Source of the DNA: an uncultured SAR116 cluster alpha proteobacterium
Lineage (GTDB): Bacteria > Pseudomonadota > Alphaproteobacteria > Puniceispirillales > Marisalimonadaceae
NCBI GenBank assembly: GCA_902592615.1
Contig: CACJFI010000005.1
Coordinates: 23,957-87,956, forward strand
Length of the DNA: 64,000 nucleotides
Direction of reading: 5' to 3'
Part shown: piece by piece, positions 30,405 through 39,911 of the stretch
Layout: the number at the start of each line of letters is the position of its first letter
How positions within the stretch are numbered: position 1 is the first letter of the stretch
Program-made: the position numbers and the translations under genes
The notes under the pieces: generated by a model
Databases searched by the model: none
What the model was told of the DNA's origin: nothing
The model's input: only the letters and a program-made list of their open reading frames with translations

Positions 30405-31217
30405 TTATTCACCTATAAATCCTTCAAACACTCTTTCAGTATCTCCAGAAAGAGTTACTGATCCATTATCAAGCCACTTAATAAATAAATCCCCACCGTC
30501 TAAAACAATTTTATTTTCCTTAGCGCTTTTGTCTAATGAAGAAGCTGCTACTAATGTTGCACACGCTCCAGATCCACATGCTGAGGTCATGCCTGCTCCT
30601 CTTTCCCAAACTCTCATTCTTAGAGATTTATCCTCTAAGACAGATACAAATTCAATATTTGCAAATTCAGGGAAAATAGAATGTTTCTCTAACCTTGGAC
30701 CAATTGAGTTTATATTTAAATTCTCAAGATCTTCTAAGTTATTTATAAATATAACTGCATGTGGATTTCCTATTGATAAACAAAAAGCTTCAAACTCATC
30801 TAATTTGACATTTTTTGTATTTTGATCCTTTGATAATGGTATTTCATTCCAGCTAAACTTGGGCACACCCATATTTACAGTAACTAAATTATCAGTTTTA
30901 GAACAAAACAAGTCATCACTAACGCTTTTAATAATTACAGAATTTAGTTCATTCTTTTTCATTAAATAATCAGCTACACATCTTGTACCATTTCCACAAG
31001 CACCAGTTTCAGAGCCGTCAGAATTATACATTCTAATTTTGAAATTTTCAGGAGACATTGTATTTTCAATTATCAAGACTTGATCACATCCAATTCCTAT
31101 GCGTCTATTACTTATTTTATTAATAAATTTTGAGTCATGAATGATAGGATTCTTTATATTGTCAAATATAATAAAATCATTTCCTAAACCATGCATTTTT
31201 ACAAATGGAATTTTCAA
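30405..31217 (-). CDS. dapF: Diaminopimelate epimerase
   Basis: The 270 residues match DapF. Both catalytic cysteines are visible, in GACGNGTRC and in TSACGSGACAT. The start FVKMHGLGNDFIIFDN is the family N-terminus. It converts LL-DAP to meso-DAP for peptidoglycan and lysine. It begins 23 bases after xthA. Confidence 0.98.
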   Translation of the reverse strand: MKIPFVKMHGLGNDFIIFDNIKNPIIHDSKFINKISNRRIGIGCDQVLIIENTMSPENFKIRMYNSDGSETGACGNGTRCVADYLMKKNELNSVIIKSVSDDLFCSKTDNLVTVNMGVPKFSWNEIPLSKDQNTKNVKLDEFEAFCLSIGNPHAVIFINNLEDLENLNINSIGPRLEKHSIFPEFANIEFVSVLEDKSLRMRVWERGAGMTSACGSGACATLVAASSLDKSAKENKIVLDGGDLFIKWLDNGSVTLSGDTERVFEGFIGE

Positions 31218-31240
31218 AATCCTAGCCTTCTATTTTATTC

Positions 31241-32026
31241 TTAAATATCAATATCAACTATAATCGGCACATGGTCAGATGGTTTTTCCCAGGACCTGCT
31301 ATCCTTATAAATAACACCTGATTTTACTAATGAAAATAAATTTTTTGATGTCCAAAAGTGATCAAGTCTTCTGCCTCTATTTGAAACCTCCCAATTTCTA
31401 TTTCGATAGGACCACCAAGAATAAAGTTTTTCATTATGAGGAACAAATTCCCTAATTATGTCTACCCAATCACCAGTCTGGATTATGTCTAGTAAAGTTT
31501 CTGTTTCTATTGGTGTATGTGATACCACATTAAGTAATTGTTTATGTGACCAGACATCATGTTTTAATGGAGCAATATTCAAATCACCAACTAAAATTTT
31601 ATTTGTTTTTGGCTCTGATAAAAAATAATTTTTCATTTCATTAATGAAAGAAATTTTATGCTCGAACTTTGGATTTATTGAAATGTCAGGTTGATCTCCA
31701 CCTGCAGGTACATAGAAATTATGAAGTTCAACATAATTATTTAGTTTTACATAAATGTGACGAGTATCATCTTTATTACACCAATTTAGATATCCAGTGT
31801 CTGTAAATTCAAATTTTGATATAACAGCCACTCCATTGTAGGACTTTTCACCTCTAAAATATTGATTAACATACCCAATTTTTTCAAGCTCCTCACTTGG
31901 AAAAAATTCATTCGGTGTTTTAGTTTCCTGGAGGCAAAGAACATCTATATTCTGTTCTTTTATAAAACGTAAAACATGATGTATACGTAGTCTTACAGAG
32001 TTTATATTCCAAGTCGCTATCCGCAT
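31241..32026 (-). CDS. xthA: Exodeoxyribonuclease III
   Basis: The 261 residues belong to the exonuclease-endonuclease-phosphatase fold. Key motifs are ATWNINSVR, LCLQETK (metal Glu), YNGVAVISK, VGDLNIAP, RLDHFW and the terminal SDHVPI with the catalytic Asp-His. It cuts at abasic sites and degrades 3' ends in base-excision repair. Upstream lie about 260 bases with no gene I can support. Confidence 0.96.
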   Translation of the reverse strand: MRIATWNINSVRLRIHHVLRFIKEQNIDVLCLQETKTPNEFFPSEELEKIGYVNQYFRGEKSYNGVAVISKFEFTDTGYLNWCNKDDTRHIYVKLNNYVELHNFYVPAGGDQPDISINPKFEHKISFINEMKNYFLSEPKTNKILVGDLNIAPLKHDVWSHKQLLNVVSHTPIETETLLDIIQTGDWVDIIREFVPHNEKLYSWWSYRNRNWEVSNRGRRLDHFWTSKNLFSLVKSGVIYKDSRSWEKPSDHVPIIVDIDI

Positions 32027-32290
32027 ACAAAAACCTTTACCCGTAAATTACCCCAAATATTTAATTTTTTTATATATTTAAACGGACATAATTATAATAA
32101 TTGCGTAATTATACCTATTTGCAAAATACAAATTAAAATTAGAAAAGCAACGAAAATAAAAATAAGCAAATCGATTGCTGTTACCAACTACATATATATC
32201 TGCTTCTATTCTCAAATATTTACCTCACTGTATATTTCTGAGCTGAATCTTTTTAACGTTTCTTAGTGTTGATACTGCTGATAAAAATTA

Positions 32291-32908
32291 TCAATTCGTT
32301 GGTTCAGGAAAATCAATCGGGAAAAACAATAAATGAGAAAGTTTATTATTATATTTTGCATTTTGAATTAATACAGTTGTATTTTCTCCCAAGGAGTCTT
32401 GAATTATCCATTTCTTTAAGCTCAATGGATTTTCTGAAAATTCTAAAACTAAACTTTCCTGATTAGCATTGTTTTGGCTTTGTAGTTTTAATGATATTAT
32501 GCCAGTCTCAATAATAAACTCTGTTTTGATATTTTGGTTATTTAAAAATGAGGTGCTGTCTAATAAAATAGAGAAAGGAGAATTTTTAACTGGAAAATTG
32601 TTGGTTGTTTTTGCCTCTCTATCTTGGATAACTATCCAAAACCCTTTACATGTTATTAAAAGATTCTTAGGGTTTTCATAATCAATTCTTAATTTTCCCG
32701 GTAGATCCAAATATATTTTACCATTACTAACGTTTCCTGAGGGACTGACCTGTATAAAATTTGCTTCAAGTGTAACAAGATTTTTAATAAATTTTTCAAT
32801 TTGAAATTTTGCTGATTTGTTTTTTTCAAAAGAATAAGATGTATTACAATTTAAAATTATAACAAAAAAACAGAAAAGAAAATTTATCTTAGTCTTAAAT
32901 TGCTTCAA
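32291..32908 (-). CDS. lolA: Outer-membrane lipoprotein carrier protein LolA
   Basis: The 205 residues begin with a signal peptide (hydrophobic INFLFCFFVIILNC, likely cut near residue 27). The LolA-like beta fold follows, with LVTLEANFIQVSPSGNVSNGKIYLDLPGKLRIDY, close to the conserved F.Q....G....G...RPG..R..Y pattern. It would ferry lipoproteins across the periplasm. It starts immediately at the ftsK stop, the standard alphaproteobacterial ftsK-lolA-xthA order. Confidence 0.9.
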   Translation of the reverse strand: MKQFKTKINFLFCFFVIILNCNTSYSFEKNKSAKFQIEKFIKNLVTLEANFIQVSPSGNVSNGKIYLDLPGKLRIDYENPKNLLITCKGFWIVIQDREAKTTNNFPVKNSPFSILLDSTSFLNNQNIKTEFIIETGIISLKLQSQNNANQESLVLEFSENPLSLKKWIIQDSLGENTTVLIQNAKYNNKLSHLLFFPIDFPEPTN

Positions 32909-35269
32909 TTAATTATCCTCTATCAAAATTTCTCTTTTACCAGCTCTACCTGGCTTGGATATAACATTATTATCTTCCATTTTTTCAATTATCGTAGCTG
33001 CTCTGTTATAACCAATTTTCAAATGTCTTTGAATAAATGATGTACTAGCCCTTCTTTCCCTTACTACTAAAGCTAATGCTTCGTCGTACAATTCATCTCT
33101 AGAATTTTTATTAGTATTAAAATTAGTCAGGTCATTTGAAGATAAAATCTCAGGTTCTTCAGTAATACTTTCATCATAATCTGGAATAGATTGATCAGAT
33201 AAAAATTTTGTTACTTTTTCAACTTCATTATCTTCTACAAAAGGACCATGTACTCGTGTTACTTTTCCTCCTCCCGCCATATATAACATGTCTCCTCTTC
33301 CAAGCAGTTGTTCAGCACCTTGCTCTCCTAGAATTGTTCTACTGTCAATTTTACTTGTGACTTGAAATGAGATTCTAGTTGGAAAATTTGCCTTAATTGT
33401 TCCTGTTATGACGTCTACTGATGGTCTTTGCGTAGCCATCACAACGTGGATTCCAGCTGCTCTAGCCATTTGGGCTAATCTTTGTACTGCGGCCTCTATA
33501 TCTTTTCCAGCAACTAACATTAAATCTGCAACTTCATCTATTATTACTACAATGTAAGGTAAAGGAGTTAAACTTATCTGTTGATCCTCAAAAATTGGTT
33601 GACCAGTCTCTGGATCGAAGCCAACTTGGACATTTTTCGAGAGGATTTCACCTTTTTTTCTTGCTTGAATTAATCTTTCATTATAACTGTCTACGTTTCG
33701 AACACCAAGCTTGCTCATGGACATGTATCTAGTTTCCATTTCCCTAACAGCCCATTTTAAAGCTATAATGGCTTTATTAGGATCGGTAACGACAGGTGTT
33801 AATAGATGAGGAATGCCGTCATAAACTGATAATTCCAACATTTTAGGATCAATCATAATAAGTCTACAAGTTTCTGGAGTATGTTTATATAGTAATGACA
33901 GTATCATTGCATTAATTCCAACAGATTTACCTGAACCCGTTGTTCCAGCTACGAGTAAATGCGGCATTCTTGCTAAGTCAGCAACAACTGGGTACCCTGC
34001 TATATTTTTACCAAGACAGACTGGAAGACTAAAATCTGATTTTTGAAATTCTTGGTGTTCTAAAATATTTCTCAAAATAACTGTTTCACGAAATTTGTTA
34101 GGTAATTCAATACCAATAACATTTTGACCTGGAACCATTGCTACTCTTACTGCTTCAACAGACATTGATCTGGCAATATCGTCAGCTAAAGATATAACTC
34201 TTTGACTTCTCAAACCTGGTGCGGGTTGTAAGTCATACCTAGTTACAACTGGACCATACCTAACAGACTCAATATTTCCATTAATTGAATAATCTGATAA
34301 AACTCCTTCAAGAACTTTTGCATTCATGTCAAGAGTTTCTTTACTAGGAGGTTTTATATCTTCTATAAAATCTTTCAGCAAACTTACAGTTGGTAAAATA
34401 AATCCACTCTCAGACCCCAATGGTAAGTCATTTTGATATAAATTATGTTTTTCTTTGTTTTTTTCTAAGTTTGCTTCTTTATGAATGTTTTTAATTAATA
34501 TTGGATTCTTTCTAACTTTTGGTTTTTTTCTTACAATTAAATTACTATTAAAATTAAAAAACTTATTTTTAATCTTGCTTAAATAGCTAAATTTATTTTT
34601 TTCTTCTTCTAATTCATCTCTATCGTCGTTGTAGAAAAACAAATTTGAAAACATTGTTAGTATCCAAATCAAAGGTAAGAATATGGGTCTAAAAAGAAAT
34701 TTAAAAAATTTTATTTCTTTTTCACCTGTGGATAGTATCCAAAAAAATAATAAAAAGGAGATGATTAGAGATACCAATCCTAAAACTGTTTCAGATAAAA
34801 CAATGTCAAATGCTATTACATCAGAGATCTTAGTAGTAAATGATAATAATAACCATTCAGACAAGCCATTTTGACTGAAATGTGGTAAATTAAGGGTCAG
34901 TTTTTGTATTATATTAGTCTCAAGATAAGTACCTCCTATAGAACTAAGGAAAATCGTAAAAATTATTGTTAAAATTTTTGTTTTAAGAAAATTTATTTTG
35001 GTTTCATTGAATAATTTTAAAGACCACATAAACAAGACTATGGAAAGTAATAATCCGGGTAAAATACCAAATTCTCTTATAACTAATCCAGCGATGAATG
35101 ATCCAATTTCACCATAAAGATTTTTTGGAACATTTTCGGAAACAAAACCCCAACCAGGATCTTCGGGATGAAATGAAAATAAAATTAAAAAAAATGATGT
35201 AGAACTAAAAAATAGAATTAAAGATAATGTTTTATTGATAATTTTAATATAAAAATTACTCTTTTCCAT
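32909..35269 (-). CDS. ftsK: DNA translocase FtsK
   Basis: The 786 residues include about four N-terminal membrane helices (first 200 residues) and a short basic linker. The RecA-like motor has Walker A in VAGTTGSGKSVGIN and Walker B in VVIIDEVADLM. A C-terminal gamma winged helix (RASTSFIQRHLKIGYNRAATII) reads KOPS-type sequences. It pumps DNA through the septum and activates XerCD at dif. The linker is much shorter than in E. coli, as in many alphaproteobacteria. Confidence 0.98.
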   Translation of the reverse strand: MEKSNFYIKIINKTLSLILFFSSTSFFLILFSFHPEDPGWGFVSENVPKNLYGEIGSFIAGLVIREFGILPGLLLSIVLFMWSLKLFNETKINFLKTKILTIIFTIFLSSIGGTYLETNIIQKLTLNLPHFSQNGLSEWLLLSFTTKISDVIAFDIVLSETVLGLVSLIISFLLFFWILSTGEKEIKFFKFLFRPIFLPLIWILTMFSNLFFYNDDRDELEEEKNKFSYLSKIKNKFFNFNSNLIVRKKPKVRKNPILIKNIHKEANLEKNKEKHNLYQNDLPLGSESGFILPTVSLLKDFIEDIKPPSKETLDMNAKVLEGVLSDYSINGNIESVRYGPVVTRYDLQPAPGLRSQRVISLADDIARSMSVEAVRVAMVPGQNVIGIELPNKFRETVILRNILEHQEFQKSDFSLPVCLGKNIAGYPVVADLARMPHLLVAGTTGSGKSVGINAMILSLLYKHTPETCRLIMIDPKMLELSVYDGIPHLLTPVVTDPNKAIIALKWAVREMETRYMSMSKLGVRNVDSYNERLIQARKKGEILSKNVQVGFDPETGQPIFEDQQISLTPLPYIVVIIDEVADLMLVAGKDIEAAVQRLAQMARAAGIHVVMATQRPSVDVITGTIKANFPTRISFQVTSKIDSRTILGEQGAEQLLGRGDMLYMAGGGKVTRVHGPFVEDNEVEKVTKFLSDQSIPDYDESITEEPEILSSNDLTNFNTNKNSRDELYDEALALVVRERRASTSFIQRHLKIGYNRAATIIEKMEDNNVISKPGRAGKREILIEDN

Positions 35270-35301
35270 GTCTTAATCTTTATTTGTCTTCAAAAAAATA
35301 T

Positions 35302-36513
35302 TTATTTTTGAGCAATATCCATCTTTAAAAATAAACTAATACGTCTCATTGTCTCCTCGATAACTTCTTTCTTGTCAACCAAGGATATTCTTAAGTATCC
35401 TCTCCCTGGGTTAATACCATTTATATCTTTCGCCATAAAACTTCCTGGCATAACTCTTAAAGAAAATTCTTGCCATAACATTTTGGCTGCTTTCTTGTCG
35501 TCATTTACTTTTAGCCAAAGAAAAAAACCTGCGTCTGGGATTTTGAAATCTTTATAAAAAGGTTTTAAATATTTTTCTGCAAGTTCAAAGTTTTTGTCAT
35601 AATGTAAGCAACCCTCAGTTTGATGATTATCATCGTTATACAATGCGCTAGCAACTTTTTGAATTGGTATAGGAACTGGTGAAGCACCATTTGAGACCAA
35701 CAACTTATATTTTTCGATTATAGTTTCGTCTCCAGCTATAAACCCAGCTCTCATTCCACAAGCATTACTTCTTTTTGATAGAGAATTAAAAATTATTAAA
35801 TTTTCCAAACTTTTTCCTAAACTTAGAGCAGCCTCTAACCCACCAGTTGGTTTGGCTTTGTTCATTCTATAAATATCTCCATAACATTCATCAATTGCCA
35901 GAATGAAATTATATTTTCTGGCAAGTAATATAGCGTTTTTTAAATAATCAATGTTTGCAACACTGCCATGAGGATTAGATGGAGAACAAAGATACATTAT
36001 TACTGAAGATTTTAATAAATTTTCAGGTAAATTTGATATGTCTGGTAAATAATTATTTTCTGGCAAAGCGTTCAACCAATGTACTTTAGACCCGCTTGAT
36101 ATACTTCCTGCTAACCAAGCATGATAAAATGGGTTCGTTATTAAAGCTGTTGTTTTGCCAACTTTTAAATTCTTTGCTAGCAAACCTACAAGATGTAAGG
36201 GTTCTCTTGTACCCGGAACAGGAACTATATTTTTATTTAATTTTATCAGTTTATCTGTACCTGGATATCTTCTTTTTATATAATTCAGTATACTATTTCC
36301 AAAACTTGGTATCGCCTCACTAGGGGGATATTTTGCCCAATCATTATAATTCAAGTTTAAAATTTTTTTTGTAAAGTAAGGAACTCCCAATGTAGGTTCA
36401 CCTAAAGACATTTTTAAAATTGGGTATTCAGGATTAGGCTCAATATTTTCTAAAAGAGATGTAAGTTTTCCAAACATCCAGTCTTTTAAAACATTGTAAT
36501 CTGAATATACCAT
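35302..36513 (-). CDS. Class I/II aminotransferase, DapC-like
   Basis: The 403-residue fold-type I PLP enzyme has PFY, CSPSNPHGS and DECYGDIY as cofactor-contact motifs, and the Schiff-base Lys in FNSLSKRSNACGMRAGF. The N-terminal LTSLLENIEP..P.LKMSLGEP pattern and the overall sequence resemble N-succinyldiaminopimelate aminotransferase (DapC) of proteobacteria. With dapF and asd nearby in the genome this fits the succinylase lysine route, but general aminotransferase activity cannot be ruled out. It lies 32 bases before ftsK and is divergent from the ubiH-like gene. Confidence 0.8.
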   Translation of the reverse strand: MVYSDYNVLKDWMFGKLTSLLENIEPNPEYPILKMSLGEPTLGVPYFTKKILNLNYNDWAKYPPSEAIPSFGNSILNYIKRRYPGTDKLIKLNKNIVPVPGTREPLHLVGLLAKNLKVGKTTALITNPFYHAWLAGSISSGSKVHWLNALPENNYLPDISNLPENLLKSSVIMYLCSPSNPHGSVANIDYLKNAILLARKYNFILAIDECYGDIYRMNKAKPTGGLEAALSLGKSLENLIIFNSLSKRSNACGMRAGFIAGDETIIEKYKLLVSNGASPVPIPIQKVASALYNDDNHQTEGCLHYDKNFELAEKYLKPFYKDFKIPDAGFFLWLKVNDDKKAAKMLWQEFSLRVMPGSFMAKDINGINPGRGYLRISLVDKKEVIEETMRRISLFLKMDIAQK

Positions 36514-36600
36514 TTTTAAACCTTTAAATAATTTTTATATTTGTTTATTTATATTATACTAGTAAAATTTAAAACAAATATAATTATGTTATTAGATTAA

Positions 36601-37815
36601 ATGAGATCATCATTGAATATCAAAGACCAATCACAAGAAAGTTTTCATAAAATTTGTGTTGTAGGAGGTGGCATAACAGGAGCTATGATGGTTTTATTGT
36701 TGAAAAATTCAAATATGTTTAATTTGAATGATATTGGTTGGGTTAAGCCAAGCTTAAAGTCAAAAAATGATTTTAGAACCACATTCTACAATGAAACCAG
36801 TTTAAAATTACTTAATGATTTAAATATTTTAAAAAAACTTAAAAAAAATGATTATACCTCAGTTAAAAACATAAAAGTATTTGGTCCTAACCATATTCCA
36901 CCATTGGAATGGGATTATTTTGATACTAAAAAAAAATTTGGCGCAGTGATAAATAATAATATTGTTTTGAGCATAATTGAAGAGCAACTTAAAGACATAA
37001 AACAATATGACAGTTTCGTTAATAATACTAAATGCAACAAATTTGAAAGAACTCTATATTTAGAAAATAAAACATTTATCAATACTCATTTAGTTTTGTC
37101 AGCAGATGGAAAGAACTCTTATCTAAGAAAATTACTTTCAATAAATACTATAAACAAAAATACTAAACATGTAGCAATTTCTGGATTTTTGGAACAATCT
37201 AGAAATCATAACTCAACAGCCATTCAAGCATTTACAAATATAGGTCCAATTGGAATACTTCCATATAAAAATAAAAATCTAGTGAATTTTGTTCAAAGCA
37301 TTGAAAAAGTTGAGTGTAAAAAGATTTTATTAAGAGAAAACCCTGAAAATTTTATATGTGATGAATTAAATACATTTTTTTCTCATATTGACCTTAGATT
37401 TACTCCAACAAAAAAAATTAATAAAATAAAAGATAAAGTCTCATATTGGGATCTTAACTTAAACCTTGTTCCAAATCCAACATCTTTAAGAGCAATTTTA
37501 ATAGGTGACGCTGCCCATTCGATTCATCCTCTAGCTGGACAAGGACTCAACCTATCTTTAAGAGATTGTGTTTCTGCATTAAATGCAATAAAAAATTGTT
37601 TGAAATTTGGTAATGATCTTGGTGATAAATCTATTTTAAATCTTTACAAAAACGAGAGACTTCCTCAAGCTATTTCTATGACAGCTTTTACTGACTTTAT
37701 GTTTTTTGGATTTACTTCGACCTCGAATGAGACACAGTCACTTTTAGCAAAAGGCATGGAAAATTTAAACAAAACTAAAATAAAAAATATATTTAGAGAT
37801 TTAGCTTCAGTTTGA
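36601..37815 (+). CDS. ubiH: UbiH/UbiF-family FAD-dependent ubiquinone hydroxylase
   Basis: The 404 residues form a class A flavin monooxygenase. The dinucleotide fold is CVVGGGITGAMMVLLL, the middle LSADGKNSYLRK corresponds to the conserved DG motif, and GDAAHSIHPLAGQGLNLSLRD is the ubiquinone hydroxylase signature. It would hydroxylate the polyprenyl-benzoate ring in ubiquinone synthesis. Which ring position cannot be told from sequence; the ftsK-side location is typical of alphaproteobacterial UbiH-type genes. Confidence 0.85.
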   Translation: MRSSLNIKDQSQESFHKICVVGGGITGAMMVLLLKNSNMFNLNDIGWVKPSLKSKNDFRTTFYNETSLKLLNDLNILKKLKKNDYTSVKNIKVFGPNHIPPLEWDYFDTKKKFGAVINNNIVLSIIEEQLKDIKQYDSFVNNTKCNKFERTLYLENKTFINTHLVLSADGKNSYLRKLLSINTINKNTKHVAISGFLEQSRNHNSTAIQAFTNIGPIGILPYKNKNLVNFVQSIEKVECKKILLRENPENFICDELNTFFSHIDLRFTPTKKINKIKDKVSYWDLNLNLVPNPTSLRAILIGDAAHSIHPLAGQGLNLSLRDCVSALNAIKNCLKFGNDLGDKSILNLYKNERLPQAISMTAFTDFMFFGFTSTSNETQSLLAKGMENLNKTKIKNIFRDLASV

Positions 37816-37816
37816 T

Positions 37817-38143
37817 TTATAGAGAATTATAATATTCTTGTAGATACTTTTCTTGATTTGTTCCATAATCATGTAATAACGGCCAACTATAAATACCAGA
37901 TGAGTGATTGTCAGAAAATATTATTCTTATGGCGTAATTACCAACGGGTTCAATTTGGTTAATTAGAACATTGCATTTATTTTTAACTATAGTTTTAGGG
38001 CCCCCATGTCCTTGCACATCAGCTGATGGACTTTCTACTCTCAACAATTCTGATAAAATGTTAAATTTTGAATTATCATCGAAGTGAATTAATAAATATT
38101 TACCATTATCTTTTTTTTGGATTAAGGTTGGAGTAACTTCCAT
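37817..38143 (-). CDS. DUF971 (gamma-butyrobetaine hydroxylase-like N-terminal domain) protein
   Basis: The 108 residues match the stand-alone DUF971 family: LLIHFDDNSKFNILSELLRVESPSA, then a C-terminal VGNYAIRIIFSDNHSSGIYSWPLLHDYG. The domain is also the N-terminal zinc-associated module of gamma-butyrobetaine hydroxylases. Stand-alone versions are linked to Fe-S protein maturation in some studies, but the function is not settled. It is the last of a three-gene minus-strand set with the LON-domain and thioredoxin genes. Confidence 0.85.
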   Translation of the reverse strand: MEVTPTLIQKKDNGKYLLIHFDDNSKFNILSELLRVESPSADVQGHGGPKTIVKNKCNVLINQIEPVGNYAIRIIFSDNHSSGIYSWPLLHDYGTNQEKYLQEYYNSL

Positions 38144-38183
38144 ATCAATTCCATAAATTAACTAAAATACTTTTACAACTTCT

Positions 38184-38840
38184 TTAGTGCTTACTTATGT
38201 CAGAAATATTTTCTTCGCTAATATAGCTATCCAATATTGTTTGTAATAACATTTCCCTTTTTGAAATAGAAGTTGTTTCTAACAATAATTGTTTTTCATT
38301 ATTTGCTAAAGGACATATCATTGTTATTTGATCAACAAAATTATAATCATTAAATGTATTAATTGCATCCATATTTGCCCTAATATTTTTTGATTTAAAA
38401 TAATTTTTTAAAGATGCCTTTAAAGTACTAAAATCTGTGGACTTTACATTAATATGTAAGTCTTTATTAAAATTTTTCCAATTTATGTTTGCTTCTCTAA
38501 AATTATTATCATTAGTTTTTTCTGAAATTAAATTAAATCTGCTTAAACCTTTAAGAGTAATTAAGTATCTATTATCATAAGTTTCTTCAAATTTTATAAT
38601 TTTACCCGCACAACCAACTCCATAGAATGAAAGTTCATCATCACTTTCGTTTGAATTTTTAGGTTGTATCATACCAACTAATCTATTTTTATTCGAAATA
38701 GCTTGATCTATCATTTTTAAATAACGAGGTTCAAAAATATTTAACGGAAGATAGGTGTCTGGAAACATTACCACACCTTTCAATGGGAAAATTGGAATAA
38801 CATTTGGTAAATTTGTTTCTTGTTTAATATCGTCGACCAT
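38184..38840 (-). CDS. LON substrate-binding domain protein (no protease domain)
   Basis: The 218 residues start with PNVIPIFPLKGVVMFPDTYLPLNIFEPRYLKMI, the N-terminal LON domain signature, and GVGCAGKIIKFEETYDNRYLITLKGLSRF follows. There is no ATPase or protease part. Such stand-alone proteins are frequent beside ybbN-type thioredoxins in alphaproteobacteria. A role in protein quality control is inferred from the domain and the neighbour. Confidence 0.88.
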   Translation of the reverse strand: MVDDIKQETNLPNVIPIFPLKGVVMFPDTYLPLNIFEPRYLKMIDQAISNKNRLVGMIQPKNSNESDDELSFYGVGCAGKIIKFEETYDNRYLITLKGLSRFNLISEKTNDNNFREANINWKNFNKDLHINVKSTDFSTLKASLKNYFKSKNIRANMDAINTFNDYNFVDQITMICPLANNEKQLLLETTSISKREMLLQTILDSYISEENISDISKH

Positions 38841-38855
38841 TTAAATATGTCCTAA

Positions 38856-39758
38856 TTAAGAAAATAATAATGTTGCAAGTTTTTTTCTAGCACTAATTGT
38901 CTCTTTGGCCTCGATACCTGCGGAGGGAAAAAATTCAAGTAACTGCTTTCTCGCTGCTTGTTGATTCCACTCTTTATCTAATTTAATTGATTTCAAGAGC
39001 ATTTCAAAAGAATCTTCTATTTTACCTACACCAAATAACGCAATTGCCATTTGTAAAAGATAATCTAAATTATTAGGTTCTTGTTTTAGTTTTTTCTCCA
39101 AATCTTCTATACTTCCTTTTGCCATAAAGGCTTTTTCAGAGGTTTCAAGCAATGATATTGCTTCTTCAACTGGCTTTGATTTTTTAATTTCAGGAGCTAA
39201 ACTATAAATTAATTCTTTTGTTTCTTTAAAGTTGTCTAAGCCAATCATAGATCGAATAAGATTAGCATAACCTATGTGATTTTCTGGATCTTTTGCTAAA
39301 ATCTTTTGAGAAATTTCTAGAGAACTATTCCAATTTCTTGTTTCTATAAATTCTTTTGCACTTGAAATTAAATCTTCAACTTCTTGTCCAGGACCAGATA
39401 AACTTGCTGACTTTTTTACAAACTCTACTATTTCACTTTTTGATTTAGCTCCTTGAAATCCGTCAACAACTTTACCTTCAAAAAAAGTATAAATTGTAGG
39501 AATAGATTGAATTCTCAATTGTGCAGCAATATTTTGATTTTGATCGATATCAATTTTAGCTAGAATTAACTCTTGTCCATAACTTTTAATAGCATCTTCT
39601 AATAAGGGTGTAAGAGTTTTACAAGGTTCACACCAAGGTGCCCAGAAATCAACAATAACAGGTTTTGTATTGGAAACTTCTACAACTTCACTCATAAATG
39701 TTTCTTCATTTACATTTATTATATTACTAGTTGTTGATATTAAATCATTGTTTTCCAT
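38856..39758 (-). CDS. Thioredoxin-TPR co-chaperone (CnoX/YbbN type)
   Basis: The 300 residues have an N-terminal thioredoxin domain (about 20-125) with a CxxC site, WAPWCEPCKTLTP. A C-terminal TPR-like helical region follows (about 130-300), with KILAKDPENHIGYANLIRSM and LKQEPNNLDYLLQMAIALFG. CnoX proteins protect substrates from oxidation and hand them to GroEL or DnaK. The intact CxxC suggests redox activity, unlike the E. coli protein, which has lost one cysteine. Confidence 0.88.
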   Translation of the reverse strand: MENNDLISTTSNIINVNEETFMSEVVEVSNTKPVIVDFWAPWCEPCKTLTPLLEDAIKSYGQELILAKIDIDQNQNIAAQLRIQSIPTIYTFFEGKVVDGFQGAKSKSEIVEFVKKSASLSGPGQEVEDLISSAKEFIETRNWNSSLEISQKILAKDPENHIGYANLIRSMIGLDNFKETKELIYSLAPEIKKSKPVEEAISLLETSEKAFMAKGSIEDLEKKLKQEPNNLDYLLQMAIALFGVGKIEDSFEMLLKSIKLDKEWNQQAARKQLLEFFPSAGIEAKETISARKKLATLLFS

Positions 39759-39911
39759 TATTTGGGCTCCTAGTTATTAATTATATATATGGTTCTCAGC
39801 AAATAATATTTCAACAATTTATTACAAAATACTACAATTGACCAATTACTAAAGTGTCTGTATCAAAAGATTGGATAATGATTAAACCCAAAATGAAAAT
39901 TATAATGTAAA

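Noticed and set aside
32027..32290. Small gene or RNA between xthA and lolA
   Set aside because: No frame with start signals and no stable structure. Only a weak dyad at the lolA stop was seen.
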